Counted from the stretch's first letter, positions 41,440 through 51,625 are shown. The stretch: 64,000 nucleotides of DNA from Blautia sp. (GCA_022777285.1 JALFGN010000115.1:1-64000), one strand, 5' to 3'. Program-made: numbers and translations. The notes: generated by a model from the sequence alone, not told the origin.

Positions 41440-42693
41440 TCAGAAATCCATATGGACTGCACCTGTCTGACGAATCTGCATTACATAAATATTCTCTTTG
41501 CCCATATATGGAGTCATTGTTTCTACATATTCCGGTGTCAGATCATGCGGAAGCACTGCTGCAATGACTCCTGCAAATCCGCCGCCATGCACTCTGCAAT
41601 AACCCCTTCCTTTTTCCTCTATAAACAGTTCTGTAAGAGCAAGCGCTACCGGCACTGCCTGTTCTCTCTCGTCTTTTGTAGCAAAACAGTTCTGCAGCCA
41701 TTTCCAGGAAGAATTTCCTGATTTTGTGATGCATTCCAGGAATGTAGGATAATCTTTTTCTTTAATTGCTTTCACAGCTTTATCTACACGTTTCTGTTCT
41801 CCAAAGAAATGAAGGGCACGCATAACTGCTCTGTCTCCTGCTTCTTTTCTTACTTTATTGATATTTGCCATAAATTCCTGTTCCTCTACATCAGCCAGTA
41901 CTTCTTTTCCGAATACCTTTGCTGCATTTTTCATTTCAACAGGAACAGCTGAATATTCCGCACTCAGATCTGCATGCCCTTTTCCTGTATTTACAATAAT
42001 CAGGTCATATCCCAACTGGTCATATCCAAAATCCAGTTTTTCTACTTTCGGCATATCTTCTTTAAAGTCAATAGAGATAACACCACCAACTGCACAAGCC
42101 ATCTGATCCAGGAGCCCGGACTGTTTCAGCCAATATTCATGTTCTGCATACTGACCAATTTTTGCGTACTCTACATATCCGATTTTATTTTCATTGCTGA
42201 AATAATCGAAAATTGCACAAATCAGCATTTCAAAAGAAGCAGAAGAGCTGACCCCTGCTGCACCGATTACATCGGTAATAATATACGCATCAAATCCTTC
42301 CACTTTATACCCTTTTTTCAATGCTGCTTCAAACATACCGATCAAAAGAGACAGTGTTCCTTTGCACTTGCATTTTGAATCCAGATGTTCCAGATCAATG
42401 GTAATTGGCGCATACCCTTCACTGATCACATGTACCACAGAAGTTCCGTTCTTTCTTGCTGCTGCAATGGTATCCATCGCAATACTTCCTGTAAGTACTT
42501 TTCCATGATTATGATCTGTATGATTTCCAAGAATTTCTGTTCTTCCCGGTGAAGTAAAAAAGTCTACCTGACCTTCTCCAAAATTTTTTTCAAATCCTTC
42601 CAAAAGATGTTCGTATCTCTTCTGCTGTTTTTCTACATTTTCTTCCCCGTAAACAGTTTTCAATACAGCTGCTTCTTTTTCAGATTTAAACAT
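41440..42693 (-). CDS. galK: Galactokinase
   Basis: FFTSPGRTEILGNHTDHNHGKVL, GAAGVSSSASFE, GRGYCRVHGGGFAGVI; ATG 42693 after GGAGG. Confidence 0.94.
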   Translation of the reverse strand: MFKSEKEAAVLKTVYGEENVEKQQKRYEHLLEGFEKNFGEGQVDFFTSPGRTEILGNHTDHNHGKVLTGSIAMDTIAAARKNGTSVVHVISEGYAPITIDLEHLDSKCKCKGTLSLLIGMFEAALKKGYKVEGFDAYIITDVIGAAGVSSSASFEMLICAIFDYFSNENKIGYVEYAKIGQYAEHEYWLKQSGLLDQMACAVGGVISIDFKEDMPKVEKLDFGYDQLGYDLIIVNTGKGHADLSAEYSAVPVEMKNAAKVFGKEVLADVEEQEFMANINKVRKEAGDRAVMRALHFFGEQKRVDKAVKAIKEKDYPTFLECITKSGNSSWKWLQNCFATKDEREQAVPVALALTELFIEEKGRGYCRVHGGGFAGVIAAVLPHDLTPEYVETMTPYMGKENIYVMQIRQTGAVHMDF

Positions 42694-42851
42694 TTTCTTT
42701 TCCTCCTGTTTCCTTTCCATTTTTGTTTTTGCATTTCCCTTTTTCTCTTGCAGTTCTCTATACTTGTATTATAATGAATATATATTTCTTATTTCTAGTA
42801 ATATTTTGAATATTATGTGGATTATATTGAGTTTTTTCAGAAAGGATACTT

Positions 42852-43748
42852 ATGCAGATACAAACCAGCAAAAATCAGAGAGAATTAAAAACCCATGGTG
42901 ACTTTTCTTTTCCATGTCTCATCAGCCACGAGCGTATTACTGAATATGAATTCGGAACATTTTCCTGGCACTGGCATCCCGAAATCGAATTAACATTAAT
43001 CGAAGACGGAGAAATGATTTATCAAATAAACGGTTCCGACCTTCATGTAAAAAAAGGCTGTACAATTTTTTCTAATTGCAATACCCTTCACAGTGGCCAT
43101 ATGATCGAAGGAAAAACATGTGATTACTGGAGCATCACTTTTGACCCAAGACTCATCTACGGATTTGAAAACAGCCGGATTCAGACAAAATACGTAGATC
43201 TTGTTGTAGAGGGACGGGAATTTTCTGCTTTGTATTTTGACGGAAGCGAAGAATGGCATCATGATATTTCTTCTGCCATGAAAAAAATCATCGATTACGA
43301 TCAGACCCGTTCAGACTTCTATGAAATGAAAATCCAGATGCTTCTTACAAAAATCTGGCTGCTTCTTCTGGAACACAGAGCATCTTTCCTCCCGGACAAA
43401 AAATCTCTGAATCCAAAATCATCAGCCAGACTAAAAAACATTCTGGGATTCCTTCATGAAAATTATGATAAAAAAATCACACTGGATGATATTGCAGATT
43501 CTGTACACATCTGTAAAAGTGAATGTTGCCGTTTTTTCAAAAAACACATGAATGAATCTCTTTTCGATTACCTTCTCCACTATCGGATTGAACAAAGTAT
43601 TCCTTATCTAAGAAATCCGGAATACAGCATTACTGATGCAGCTTTCCTCTCAGGATTTACAGATCCCGGTTACTACTCCAGAATCTTTCATAAATATACC
43701 GGATACTCTCCAAGAGCATACAGAAATCAAATTTTAAGTCTTCGATGA
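42852..43748 (+). CDS. AraC family transcriptional regulator
   Basis: HWHPEIELTLIEDGEMIYQINGSDLHVKKG; HTH ITDAAFLSGFTDPGYYSRIFHKYTGYSPRAYR. Confidence 0.9.
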   Translation: MQIQTSKNQRELKTHGDFSFPCLISHERITEYEFGTFSWHWHPEIELTLIEDGEMIYQINGSDLHVKKGCTIFSNCNTLHSGHMIEGKTCDYWSITFDPRLIYGFENSRIQTKYVDLVVEGREFSALYFDGSEEWHHDISSAMKKIIDYDQTRSDFYEMKIQMLLTKIWLLLLEHRASFLPDKKSLNPKSSARLKNILGFLHENYDKKITLDDIADSVHICKSECCRFFKKHMNESLFDYLLHYRIEQSIPYLRNPEYSITDAAFLSGFTDPGYYSRIFHKYTGYSPRAYRNQILSLR

Positions 43749-44644
43749 TAATCTCCTTTTTTTGATTTGATCACCAATTCCTCTGTAATCAATTCCCTGT
43801 AAGCTCTTGGGCTTGCCCCATAATGCTGTTTGAATATTTTCGAAAATGCCAATTGATCCGTATACCCTACTTCACTGGCAATCGCATAAATCGGCATATC
43901 CGTTTTTAGAAGCATCGTTTTTGCCTTCTCCATTCGCAGGTTCACCAGATATTCCTGAGGAGAACATCCTATCATTTTTTTAAAGCTGCTGGTAAGATAA
44001 CTTCTGTTAACCCCTATATAATCAGCGATTTCATTAATCTTGATTTTTTCCTTGTAGTGCTGCGCAATATAATCCATAGCATGTCTTACATACACAATCC
44101 CGGGATAAGAGCGGGAAATTTCAGCACCTGGAACATGTTCTCTATAATCTTCAATTAATTTTGCAAAGAACAATAGAAGGTATCCGCCTCTCATCAGTTC
44201 ATCCGCGTAGGACAACTGATGCGCATCCAGCATATGATCGATATATTCTCCCAATATATTGATTTCCTGCACTTTACGCACAGGAGATTTCATAGAAAAT
44301 CCTGCATTTTCCGCATATTCATTTGATTTATATCCAGTGAAACCCACCCACATATAAACCCATGGATCTTTTTGATCCGCCTCATACCATGCTTCTGTAT
44401 TGGATGGGATAAAAAAAGCATCCCCTTTTGACAACTCATATTTCTTTTTATCCATTTCAAGAATTCCTTTTCCTTCTTTCACTATATGAAGTACACAGGA
44501 TGTTCTTTTATTGGGTCCAAATCGGTGTCCCGGATCACAATATTCCCATCCGCAATAGGTCAGGCACAAACCAGAAGAATTCTTCTGCAGATCTTCCAGA
44601 CATTTATATCTGGCCGAACTGGTATACCCAGTTGTCTGTTTCAT
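43727..44644 (-). CDS. AraC family regulator (MsmR/RafR-like), tandem paralogue 1
   Basis: TSSARYKCLEDLQKNSSGLCLTYCGWEYCDPGHRFGP; HTH IYAIASEVGYTDQLAFSKIFKQHYGASPRAYR. Confidence 0.9.
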   Translation of the reverse strand: MKQTTGYTSSARYKCLEDLQKNSSGLCLTYCGWEYCDPGHRFGPNKRTSCVLHIVKEGKGILEMDKKKYELSKGDAFFIPSNTEAWYEADQKDPWVYMWVGFTGYKSNEYAENAGFSMKSPVRKVQEINILGEYIDHMLDAHQLSYADELMRGGYLLLFFAKLIEDYREHVPGAEISRSYPGIVYVRHAMDYIAQHYKEKIKINEIADYIGVNRSYLTSSFKKMIGCSPQEYLVNLRMEKAKTMLLKTDMPIYAIASEVGYTDQLAFSKIFKQHYGASPRAYRELITEELVIKSKKGDYHRRLKI

Positions 44645-44686
44645 GATTTGCCCCCTTTTTTACATCTAAAACCAACTACAGCACTG

Positions 44687-45607
44687 TCACTCATCACACT
44701 TGGACTCATATTCTCCTTTTGCAGATTTGATGACAAGTTCCTCTTTCTTATCACGATACGTCTTTGGGCTTACCCCATAACGCTGTTTGAATATTTTTGA
44801 AAAAGCCAGCTGATCGGCATACCCCACTGCGTTTGCTATGCTATTAATTGGCATATCTGTCTTTCTTAAAAGCGATTTCGCTTTTTCCATTCGCAGATTT
44901 ACCAGATACTCCTGTGGGGAACATCCAATAGACTTTTTAAAACTGCTCGTAAGATAACTTCTGTTAACTCCTATATAATCAGCAAGTTCATTGATCTTGA
45001 TCCGTTCCGTATAATGACAGTCTATGTAATCCATTGCATATTTTACATATACAGAACCAGGATAGGAATGCTGCAGTATTGCACTTGGAACATTATTCTT
45101 ATAATCTTCCATCAGTTCTGCAAAAAACATCATCAGACATCCATTTCTTTTCAGTTCATCTGAATAAGAGAGGCTATGAGCTTCCAACATATCATCCATA
45201 TATTTTTTCAGCTTTTCCAGATTACTTACCCTGCGTACAGGTGTTTTCAGTGAAAATCCGGAATTCTCCGCACATTCATAAGCTTTATATCCGGAAAATC
45301 CTACCCACATATAAGACCATGGATCTTCCTTATCCGCCTCATAAGAAGCCTTCGTATTTGGCGGTATAAAAAATGCATCTCCACTGGATAATTCATATTT
45401 TTCTTTGTTTATTTCAAATATGCCTTTTCCTTCTCTTACAATATGCAGTACACATGTTGATCTTCCCATTAAATCAAACCGATAACCCGGATCACAGTAT
45501 TCCCAGCCACAATAACTTAACCATAACTCTACTGAATCCTGTTCAAGATCTTCCAGACATTTGAATCTTGCTGAATTTGTAAAACCAGATGTCTGTTTCA
45601 AACTCAT
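44687..45607 (-). CDS. AraC family regulator (MsmR/RafR-like), tandem paralogue 2
   Basis: TNSARFKCLEDLEQDSVELWLSYCGWEYCDPGYRFDL; HTH INSIANAVGYADQLAFSKIFKQRYGVSPKTYR. Confidence 0.9.
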   Translation of the reverse strand: MSLKQTSGFTNSARFKCLEDLEQDSVELWLSYCGWEYCDPGYRFDLMGRSTCVLHIVREGKGIFEINKEKYELSSGDAFFIPPNTKASYEADKEDPWSYMWVGFSGYKAYECAENSGFSLKTPVRRVSNLEKLKKYMDDMLEAHSLSYSDELKRNGCLMMFFAELMEDYKNNVPSAILQHSYPGSVYVKYAMDYIDCHYTERIKINELADYIGVNRSYLTSSFKKSIGCSPQEYLVNLRMEKAKSLLRKTDMPINSIANAVGYADQLAFSKIFKQRYGVSPKTYRDKKEELVIKSAKGEYESKCDE

Positions 45608-45628
45608 CCTCCCTTTCAAGTAGCAAAA

Positions 45629-45653
45629 GATGCATAGAATCCTCTATGCATCT
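45629..45653 (-). terminator. Terminator downstream of the minus-strand GH36 gene's neighbour
   Basis: AGATGCATAGA-atcc-TCTATGCATCT followed on the minus strand by TTTTGCTA. Confidence 0.6.
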
Positions 45654-45663
45654 CCTGTTTCAT

Positions 45664-47955
45664 TTAATCCTGTACTTTCTTTAAAGTATATATCAGAGAT
45701 GCAAAATCTCCGCCTTTTTTATTCAAATCTTCTCTGTCAATCGGAATACCTGCCTGCATCAGTTCATCTCCATATGCAGTATAAGTTTTCACCATTTCTT
45801 CGCTTGTACGAGCACCATAAATCTCTGCAAGTCTGTCATCATAGGACGCAGACGGTGTCATATCACAGCTTACCTCATAAAGTGTATTTTCGTCAAGCCC
45901 TGCCAGTTTCAGACGCAGCCAGGATGCATTGACTTTATTTAATCTCTGATAGAAACCGACAACTGCCTGTTCTTTATTCTGAGAAACAACCATCCATGAA
46001 GTTTCATTTCCTTCAAATGGGCTCAACAGACGGTAAAAATCCCCATCAACCTGAATCAGATTTCTATATTCTTTCATAAATGTAATCTGCTTCTTTACAC
46101 GTTCCATTTCTGCTTCACTCAGAAGATTCAGATCCAGTTCATAGCCAAAGGTTCCGAAATATGCTACATTCGCTCTGGTCTCAATTGGTGTGATTCTATG
46201 CAGCTGATGATTCGGAACTGCAGATACGTGAGATCCCATACTGACAATCGGATATACATAAGAAGTACCATACTGAATCTTGGTTCTTTCACTGGCATCT
46301 GTATCATCACTGGTCCATGTCTGTGGTGCAAAATACAGCATAGCCGGATCAAATCTTGCTCCGCCGCTTGCGCAGGATTCAAAGAGAATTTCCGGAAATT
46401 CTGTTGTCAGTCTTGTATAAAGATCATATACACCCAGAATATATTTATGCATTACCTTACCCTGCTGTGAAGAATCCGTTCCTTTGCTGTAAGGTTCTGT
46501 CATATAGCGGTTCATATCCCATTTAATATACGAAATAGAAGATTCTCTGATTACTTTTGCAATCATTTCATAAATATAATCAACTACTTCTTTTCTTGAA
46601 AAATCCAAAACATTTTGATGTCTTGCATGGGATTCAAATCTTTCCGGTGCACTGATAATCCAGTCCGGATGCGCCCGATAAAGATCACTGTCTTTATTTA
46701 CCATTTCCAGTTCTACCCATAAACCGAATTTCAGTCCCAGCTCTTCTACTTTACGGGAAAGTCCGCTAATTCCGTCAGGAAGCTTATCCAGATTCACATA
46801 CCAGTCTCCAAGACCTCTGTAATCATCATTTCTCGCACCAAACCATCCGTCATCGAGTACAAACAGTTCTACACCGGCTTCTTTTGCCTTCTTTGCTATA
46901 TTGAGAATCTTTTCTTCGTTAAAATCAAAATAAGTAGCTTCCCAGTTATTCAAAAGGATTGGACGCGCTTTGTCTCTCCACTCGCCTCTCATAAGACGTT
47001 TTCTATACAGTCTGTGATAAGTCTGGCTCATCTTATTCAGACCTTTATCACTGTACACCATAACAACTTCCGGTGTCTGGAAACTTTCTCCTTGTTTCAG
47101 TTCCCAACAAAAATCTTCCGGATTAATTCCCAACATTACACGAGTCATATCAAATGTAGATACTTCTACCTGTGCCAGATAATTTCCACTATACACAAGA
47201 CTGAATCCATATACTTCTCCCTGATTCTCGGTTGTATGAACACGTTTCAGAGCAACAAACGGATTGTGTTCTGCCCCACAGCAAGTACCATTCAGACTCT
47301 GGACTGCCTGAATTCCCATTTCCAGTTTTCTGTTTTTCACATAACGTTCTCTGGACCAGGCACCAGAAAGCTGAACCATCTCATAATCCATATCCAGAAA
47401 TTCCACACTGGCACTCATAGCTCTTTCCAGAACAATCTTGGAATTTCCTTTCTGTTCAAATCTTGCATTTCTTGTAATAACCGGATAATCTGCATAGATG
47501 GTATAGGTAAGAATCAGATCTGTATCCATAACTTCATCATGAAGTGTAATTTCAAGTGACTCTGCCTCATCTTCGGATTCTACGTAAGTAGCCGGAAGCG
47601 GAAGAATTTCTTTCTTTCCTTTATAAATCTCATGAGATGCATATACAAAATTCACAATACGGCTTCCATTTTCCTGTGCAATACACAGGGCAGGACTTCT
47701 GTAATCACCGGTTCCATACACCGGATATTCCTGTCTTGTATATTGCATGGACAGAATACCCGGTTCTGGTATACAGACAGACATCTGTGAACGCATAGCT
47801 TCATCATGAAAGTATGTAAAATCTGCTTTATCATGAATCCGTTTTCCGTAATACAGATTCTCCATCTGTTCATTTTCCATTATTCGCATAATATAACTCA
47901 CTTCATTGTTATAAAGATGAAAGCATCTGCTTTCTTCATGAAATATAATCGCCAT
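45664..47955 (-). CDS. GH36 alpha-galactosidase
   Basis: 763 aa; VLDDGWFGARNDD, YIKWDMNR (nucleophile), ESCASGGARFDPAMLYFAPQTWTSDDTDASER. Confidence 0.95.
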   Translation of the reverse strand: MAIIFHEESRCFHLYNNEVSYIMRIMENEQMENLYYGKRIHDKADFTYFHDEAMRSQMSVCIPEPGILSMQYTRQEYPVYGTGDYRSPALCIAQENGSRIVNFVYASHEIYKGKKEILPLPATYVESEDEAESLEITLHDEVMDTDLILTYTIYADYPVITRNARFEQKGNSKIVLERAMSASVEFLDMDYEMVQLSGAWSRERYVKNRKLEMGIQAVQSLNGTCCGAEHNPFVALKRVHTTENQGEVYGFSLVYSGNYLAQVEVSTFDMTRVMLGINPEDFCWELKQGESFQTPEVVMVYSDKGLNKMSQTYHRLYRKRLMRGEWRDKARPILLNNWEATYFDFNEEKILNIAKKAKEAGVELFVLDDGWFGARNDDYRGLGDWYVNLDKLPDGISGLSRKVEELGLKFGLWVELEMVNKDSDLYRAHPDWIISAPERFESHARHQNVLDFSRKEVVDYIYEMIAKVIRESSISYIKWDMNRYMTEPYSKGTDSSQQGKVMHKYILGVYDLYTRLTTEFPEILFESCASGGARFDPAMLYFAPQTWTSDDTDASERTKIQYGTSYVYPIVSMGSHVSAVPNHQLHRITPIETRANVAYFGTFGYELDLNLLSEAEMERVKKQITFMKEYRNLIQVDGDFYRLLSPFEGNETSWMVVSQNKEQAVVGFYQRLNKVNASWLRLKLAGLDENTLYEVSCDMTPSASYDDRLAEIYGARTSEEMVKTYTAYGDELMQAGIPIDREDLNKKGGDFASLIYTLKKVQD

Positions 47956-47986
47956 AGTTTTCTCCTTATGTACTTGATAATAAAAC

Positions 47987-48011
47987 AGCCGGCGTAATGC
48001 TTACGCCGGCT
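47987..48011 (-). terminator. Hairpin between ABC permease and GH36 genes (attenuating terminator or mRNA stabiliser)
   Basis: AGCCGGCGTAA-tgc-TTACGCCGGCT, 11-bp perfect stem with GTTTTATT following on the minus strand. Confidence 0.65.
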
Positions 48012-48018
48012 AAGAATT

Positions 48019-48858
48019 TTAAAGTTTACCACCACTTGTTGCAATACCTTCAATGAACTGTTTCTGGAAAATAACATAGATAACAATCATCGGTATACAG
48101 GCAATCAGGGACGCTGCCATCAGTTCCGGGAACTTTGATGTATACTGACCCTGCATTTTAGCAAGTGCTGAAGAAAGAACCAGCATATCCTTATCTGTAT
48201 TAACAATCATTGGCCACATCAAGTCTTTGAATGCAAATACGGCCGTAAAGATTCCAAGCGCTACCATACTGGATCTGGTAAGTGGTGCCATAATGAAAAG
48301 GAACGTCTGTCCGATATTGCATCCATCAAGTCGTGCCGCTTCTTCCAGATCATTTGGAAGCCCCATATATCCCTGACGAAGAAGGAAGGTACCGAAAGCA
48401 GTAACCATACCTGGAAATACCAGTGCAAAAATGGTATTCAGCATGCCCATTTTGCTGACCATCAAATACTGAGGAATAATAAAGATCTGTGCCGGAACCA
48501 TCATCTGGAATAATACCAGAGAGAATCCAAGATCTCTTCCCTTAAAATGCAGACGGCCAAATGCATAGCCTGCCATTGTAGCCGTAAGTACTGCACACAG
48601 TACACGGAAGAAAATCATAAGCAATGTATTCTTGTAAAGAATCACAAAGTTCATATTTTCCATAACTGTTTTAAAGGAATCCGTTCTCCATTCTTTCGGG
48701 AAAATAACAAACGGATTTACAGAAGTTGCTTCTGTAACCGTTTTAAATGCTGTAAGTATCATCCATGCAAAGGGAACCAGCATTGTAATAGATACCAGAA
48801 TCAGTATCACATGAATAAGAACGCGTGTAAGTTTCTGTTTTGTTTCCATACTATCCAT
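48019..48858 (-). CDS. Carbohydrate ABC transporter permease (MalG-like)
   Basis: 279 aa; EEAARLDGCNIGQTFLFIMAPLTRSSMVALGIF EAA loop. Confidence 0.92.
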   Translation of the reverse strand: MDSMETKQKLTRVLIHVILILVSITMLVPFAWMILTAFKTVTEATSVNPFVIFPKEWRTDSFKTVMENMNFVILYKNTLLMIFFRVLCAVLTATMAGYAFGRLHFKGRDLGFSLVLFQMMVPAQIFIIPQYLMVSKMGMLNTIFALVFPGMVTAFGTFLLRQGYMGLPNDLEEAARLDGCNIGQTFLFIMAPLTRSSMVALGIFTAVFAFKDLMWPMIVNTDKDMLVLSSALAKMQGQYTSKFPELMAASLIACIPMIVIYVIFQKQFIEGIATSGGKL

Positions 48859-48873
48859 TCTGTTTCCCCCTTC

Positions 48874-49776
48874 CTAGTTGTAGAATACCCATTTTTTCTG
48901 GGCAATCATCTGGAATACTGTAATGATCATCGTAATAACAAGCAGCAATACTACGATTGTTGCACCGTATCCCATATTTTTGTTAATAAATGCATATTTA
49001 TAGAACAGGTAAACCAGAGACTGGGTTTTTTCAAGTGCCGGATTTGATTTATCCATTACCATGTACATTAAATCGAATACCTGAAGAGCACCGATTACTC
49101 GTGTTACAACTACAAAGAAAATTGTAGGAGACAACAGTGGTAATGTAATATTGAAAAAGCATCTAATACCGGTTGCACCGTCAATTTCCGCAGCTTCATA
49201 ATAGTCATGAGGAATTTCCTGAAGACCGGAAATAAATAATACCATGTTATAACCAATAATCGACCAGATACCAATAACCGCTACAGAAAAAACTGCAATC
49301 TTGGGATTGGAAATCCATTTTACATTAACATGGAACAAATTGTTGATCAAACCGAAATCTGAGTTAAATAACCATCTCCATACCATGGCAACTGCTGCAG
49401 GAGCTGCAACCATAGGAAGGAAAATAATTGTTCTGTAAAGAGAACGACCCTTCATCTTACGATTAAGAAATACCGCCAGTACAAGGGCAATAGCAATAGA
49501 GAACGGTACTTCTACGATTGCATATTTAAATGTATTGATCAGAGACTGCCAAACTTCGGAATCTCCGAATACTTTTACATAGTTTGCTGTTCCAACAAAT
49601 ATATTTCCTTTTCCGAAATCACCGGTTTTGAAAAAGCTCTGATAGACAGTCTGGAAAATCGGAATAATATTTAACACAACCAGACCGATTACTGTCGGGA
49701 GAATAAACAGCCAACCCCATATAAACTCGCTGCGGGCTCTTCCGGTGGTTTTTGCTTTTGTTCCACTCTTAGCCAA
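48874..49776 (-). CDS. Sugar ABC transporter permease (MalF-like)
   Basis: 300 aa; YEAAEIDGATGIRCFFNITLPLLSPTIFFV EAA loop. Confidence 0.92.
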   Translation of the reverse strand: MAKSGTKAKTTGRARSEFIWGWLFILPTVIGLVVLNIIPIFQTVYQSFFKTGDFGKGNIFVGTANYVKVFGDSEVWQSLINTFKYAIVEVPFSIAIALVLAVFLNRKMKGRSLYRTIIFLPMVAAPAAVAMVWRWLFNSDFGLINNLFHVNVKWISNPKIAVFSVAVIGIWSIIGYNMVLFISGLQEIPHDYYEAAEIDGATGIRCFFNITLPLLSPTIFFVVVTRVIGALQVFDLMYMVMDKSNPALEKTQSLVYLFYKYAFINKNMGYGATIVVLLLVITMIITVFQMIAQKKWVFYN

Positions 49777-49851
49777 ATGTGCTCACTCCTTCTTCTGAAT
49801 ACAGGCAGATTCTATCGAACCTGCCTGCTATTTAATAAAATATGTTTTATC

Positions 49852-51195
49852 TTACTGTGCTTCTTCAGCCAGTTTTTCATTCATCTGTGCTGCCATTTCC
49901 TTGCAGGCATCTTCCATCGATTTTTCGCCTGTATAAACAGATTTCATGATTTCATTATTTTCATTTTCCCATGTAACGGTAGATTTGGAGTATGGTCTGA
50001 TAATCATATCATCCATCATGTTCAGGTATGCCTGAAGATTGAAGTTTGCAGATTTTGCCCATGCATCCGATGTTCCTGTGTATGCAGACATTGTTACACC
50101 AAGTTCAGCCTGTCTTGTCTGAGCTTCTTTGGATCCAAGATATTCAATGAGTTTCCATGCTTCTTCTGTATGTTCGCCGCTTGCTGCTGCTGCCCATCCA
50201 AGACCATTGTAAATAGAAGCTCTTCTGCCTGTTGCAGCGTTTTTCGGAAGTTCTACAACATCACAGTTTGCTGCTGTATATTCATTGTCTCTGTAAGCTG
50301 CCAGCATCCAGGATCCCTGTAATACCATAGCAACTTTACCAGACTGGAAGAGTACATCTTCACCGTTTTCAGACATTGTTTCGATAGAAGGCATCAAACC
50401 GTCTTTGATCCAGCCTTCCAGCTGCTGCATAGCTTCAATTGTCTTCGGATCATCCCATCCGGATTTTGTCTTGTCATCGCTGATGATTGTTCCGCCGTTA
50501 TCGTAAACCATATTGTAGTAACCAGCCTGGTTGTTATCATTTCTTACAGCCATACCATACTGGCTTCCGTCTTCTTTGGTAAGTTTCTTAGCTGCTTCGC
50601 CAAAGTCATCCCATGTCCAGTCTGCCGTAGGATACTCCAGTCCTGCTTCATCGAACATTGTTTTGTTATACCAGAGAGCGATCGTATCAACATCTTTTGG
50701 TACTGCATAGTATTTGTCACCATATGTATACAGTCCCCAGATGTCTTCCGGATAGTTTGCAGGATCAATTTCTGAACTTTCAGCAATTTTGTCTGTCAGG
50801 TCAAGAAGCATGTCATTGGACATATATCTTTCACTTTCATTGGAGTGCATCCAGAATACATCCGGAAGAGAGCCACCCTGTGCACCAGCTTCAAGCATAG
50901 TCCAGTATTCGTCCCATTTAACAACAGAAATTTTAACTTTAATGCCTGTTTTTGCTGTAAAGTCTTCCATAATCTGTTTCAGACCTGGCTCCTGGTTGTT
51001 ATCCCAGATACTTACTGACAGTTCCACATCTCCTGAAGATGCGCTTTCGTTGCTTCCCTCTTCTGCTGCGTCACCGCTCTCAGTGCTTTCACTGCCGCTG
51101 TCCTCTTTGGCTGTATCACCGCTTCCGCCGCATGCTGCAAGTGAAAATACCATTGTTCCTGCCAGTGCTAATGCTAATACCTTTCTTAATTTCAT
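49852..51195 (-). CDS. Extracellular sugar-binding lipoprotein (ABC solute-binding protein)
   Basis: Lipobox LAACGGSG; VELSVSIWDNNQEPGLKQIMEDFTAKTGIKVKI; DVFWMHSNESERYM. Confidence 0.93.
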   Translation of the reverse strand: MKLRKVLALALAGTMVFSLAACGGSGDTAKEDSGSESTESGDAAEEGSNESASSGDVELSVSIWDNNQEPGLKQIMEDFTAKTGIKVKISVVKWDEYWTMLEAGAQGGSLPDVFWMHSNESERYMSNDMLLDLTDKIAESSEIDPANYPEDIWGLYTYGDKYYAVPKDVDTIALWYNKTMFDEAGLEYPTADWTWDDFGEAAKKLTKEDGSQYGMAVRNDNNQAGYYNMVYDNGGTIISDDKTKSGWDDPKTIEAMQQLEGWIKDGLMPSIETMSENGEDVLFQSGKVAMVLQGSWMLAAYRDNEYTAANCDVVELPKNAATGRRASIYNGLGWAAAASGEHTEEAWKLIEYLGSKEAQTRQAELGVTMSAYTGTSDAWAKSANFNLQAYLNMMDDMIIRPYSKSTVTWENENNEIMKSVYTGEKSMEDACKEMAAQMNEKLAEEAQ

Positions 51196-51266
51196 TTGTT
51201 GCTCCTCCTTTAAAAGAATATTTCGTCAGATTAACATATTTTCGCGCATTTCTGACTGATAGCCTT

Positions 51267-51294
51267 ATTATAATTGCACATGGAATAATGTTAA
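51267..51294 (-). promoter_or_regulatory. Candidate sigma-70 promoter for the ABC operon
   Basis: Minus strand TTAACA - 16 nt - TATAAT. Confidence 0.55.
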
Positions 51295-51625
51295 ATGGAT
51301 ATATGTTTTAATTATATGCAAAAATGTTATTCATTTGAATATTTTGTACATTTATCTCCTCGCTTTTTGCTTTATATCCATCATTTCGACCACTTCGTCA
51401 TTTATTTCACGTTTTTTTCATCGTTATATTTTTATTTTTCTCATTTTATTTTTACTTTTTTCATGATTTTTAAATGATTTCAGTCACATTTTTCCATATT
51501 TTGTCATCATTTGCATATATTTTTGTGTTAATTCTTTCAAAAGACCATACATCCTTGCTATTTTTTCCGTTTTCTTGTATAGTATATAAAGTTACTGTAT
51601 TTCTATTTTAAGAAAGGATGATCCT

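Noticed and set aside
47014-47559. 181-aa plus-strand ORF
   Set aside because: Antisense to the GH36 gene, no domain signature.
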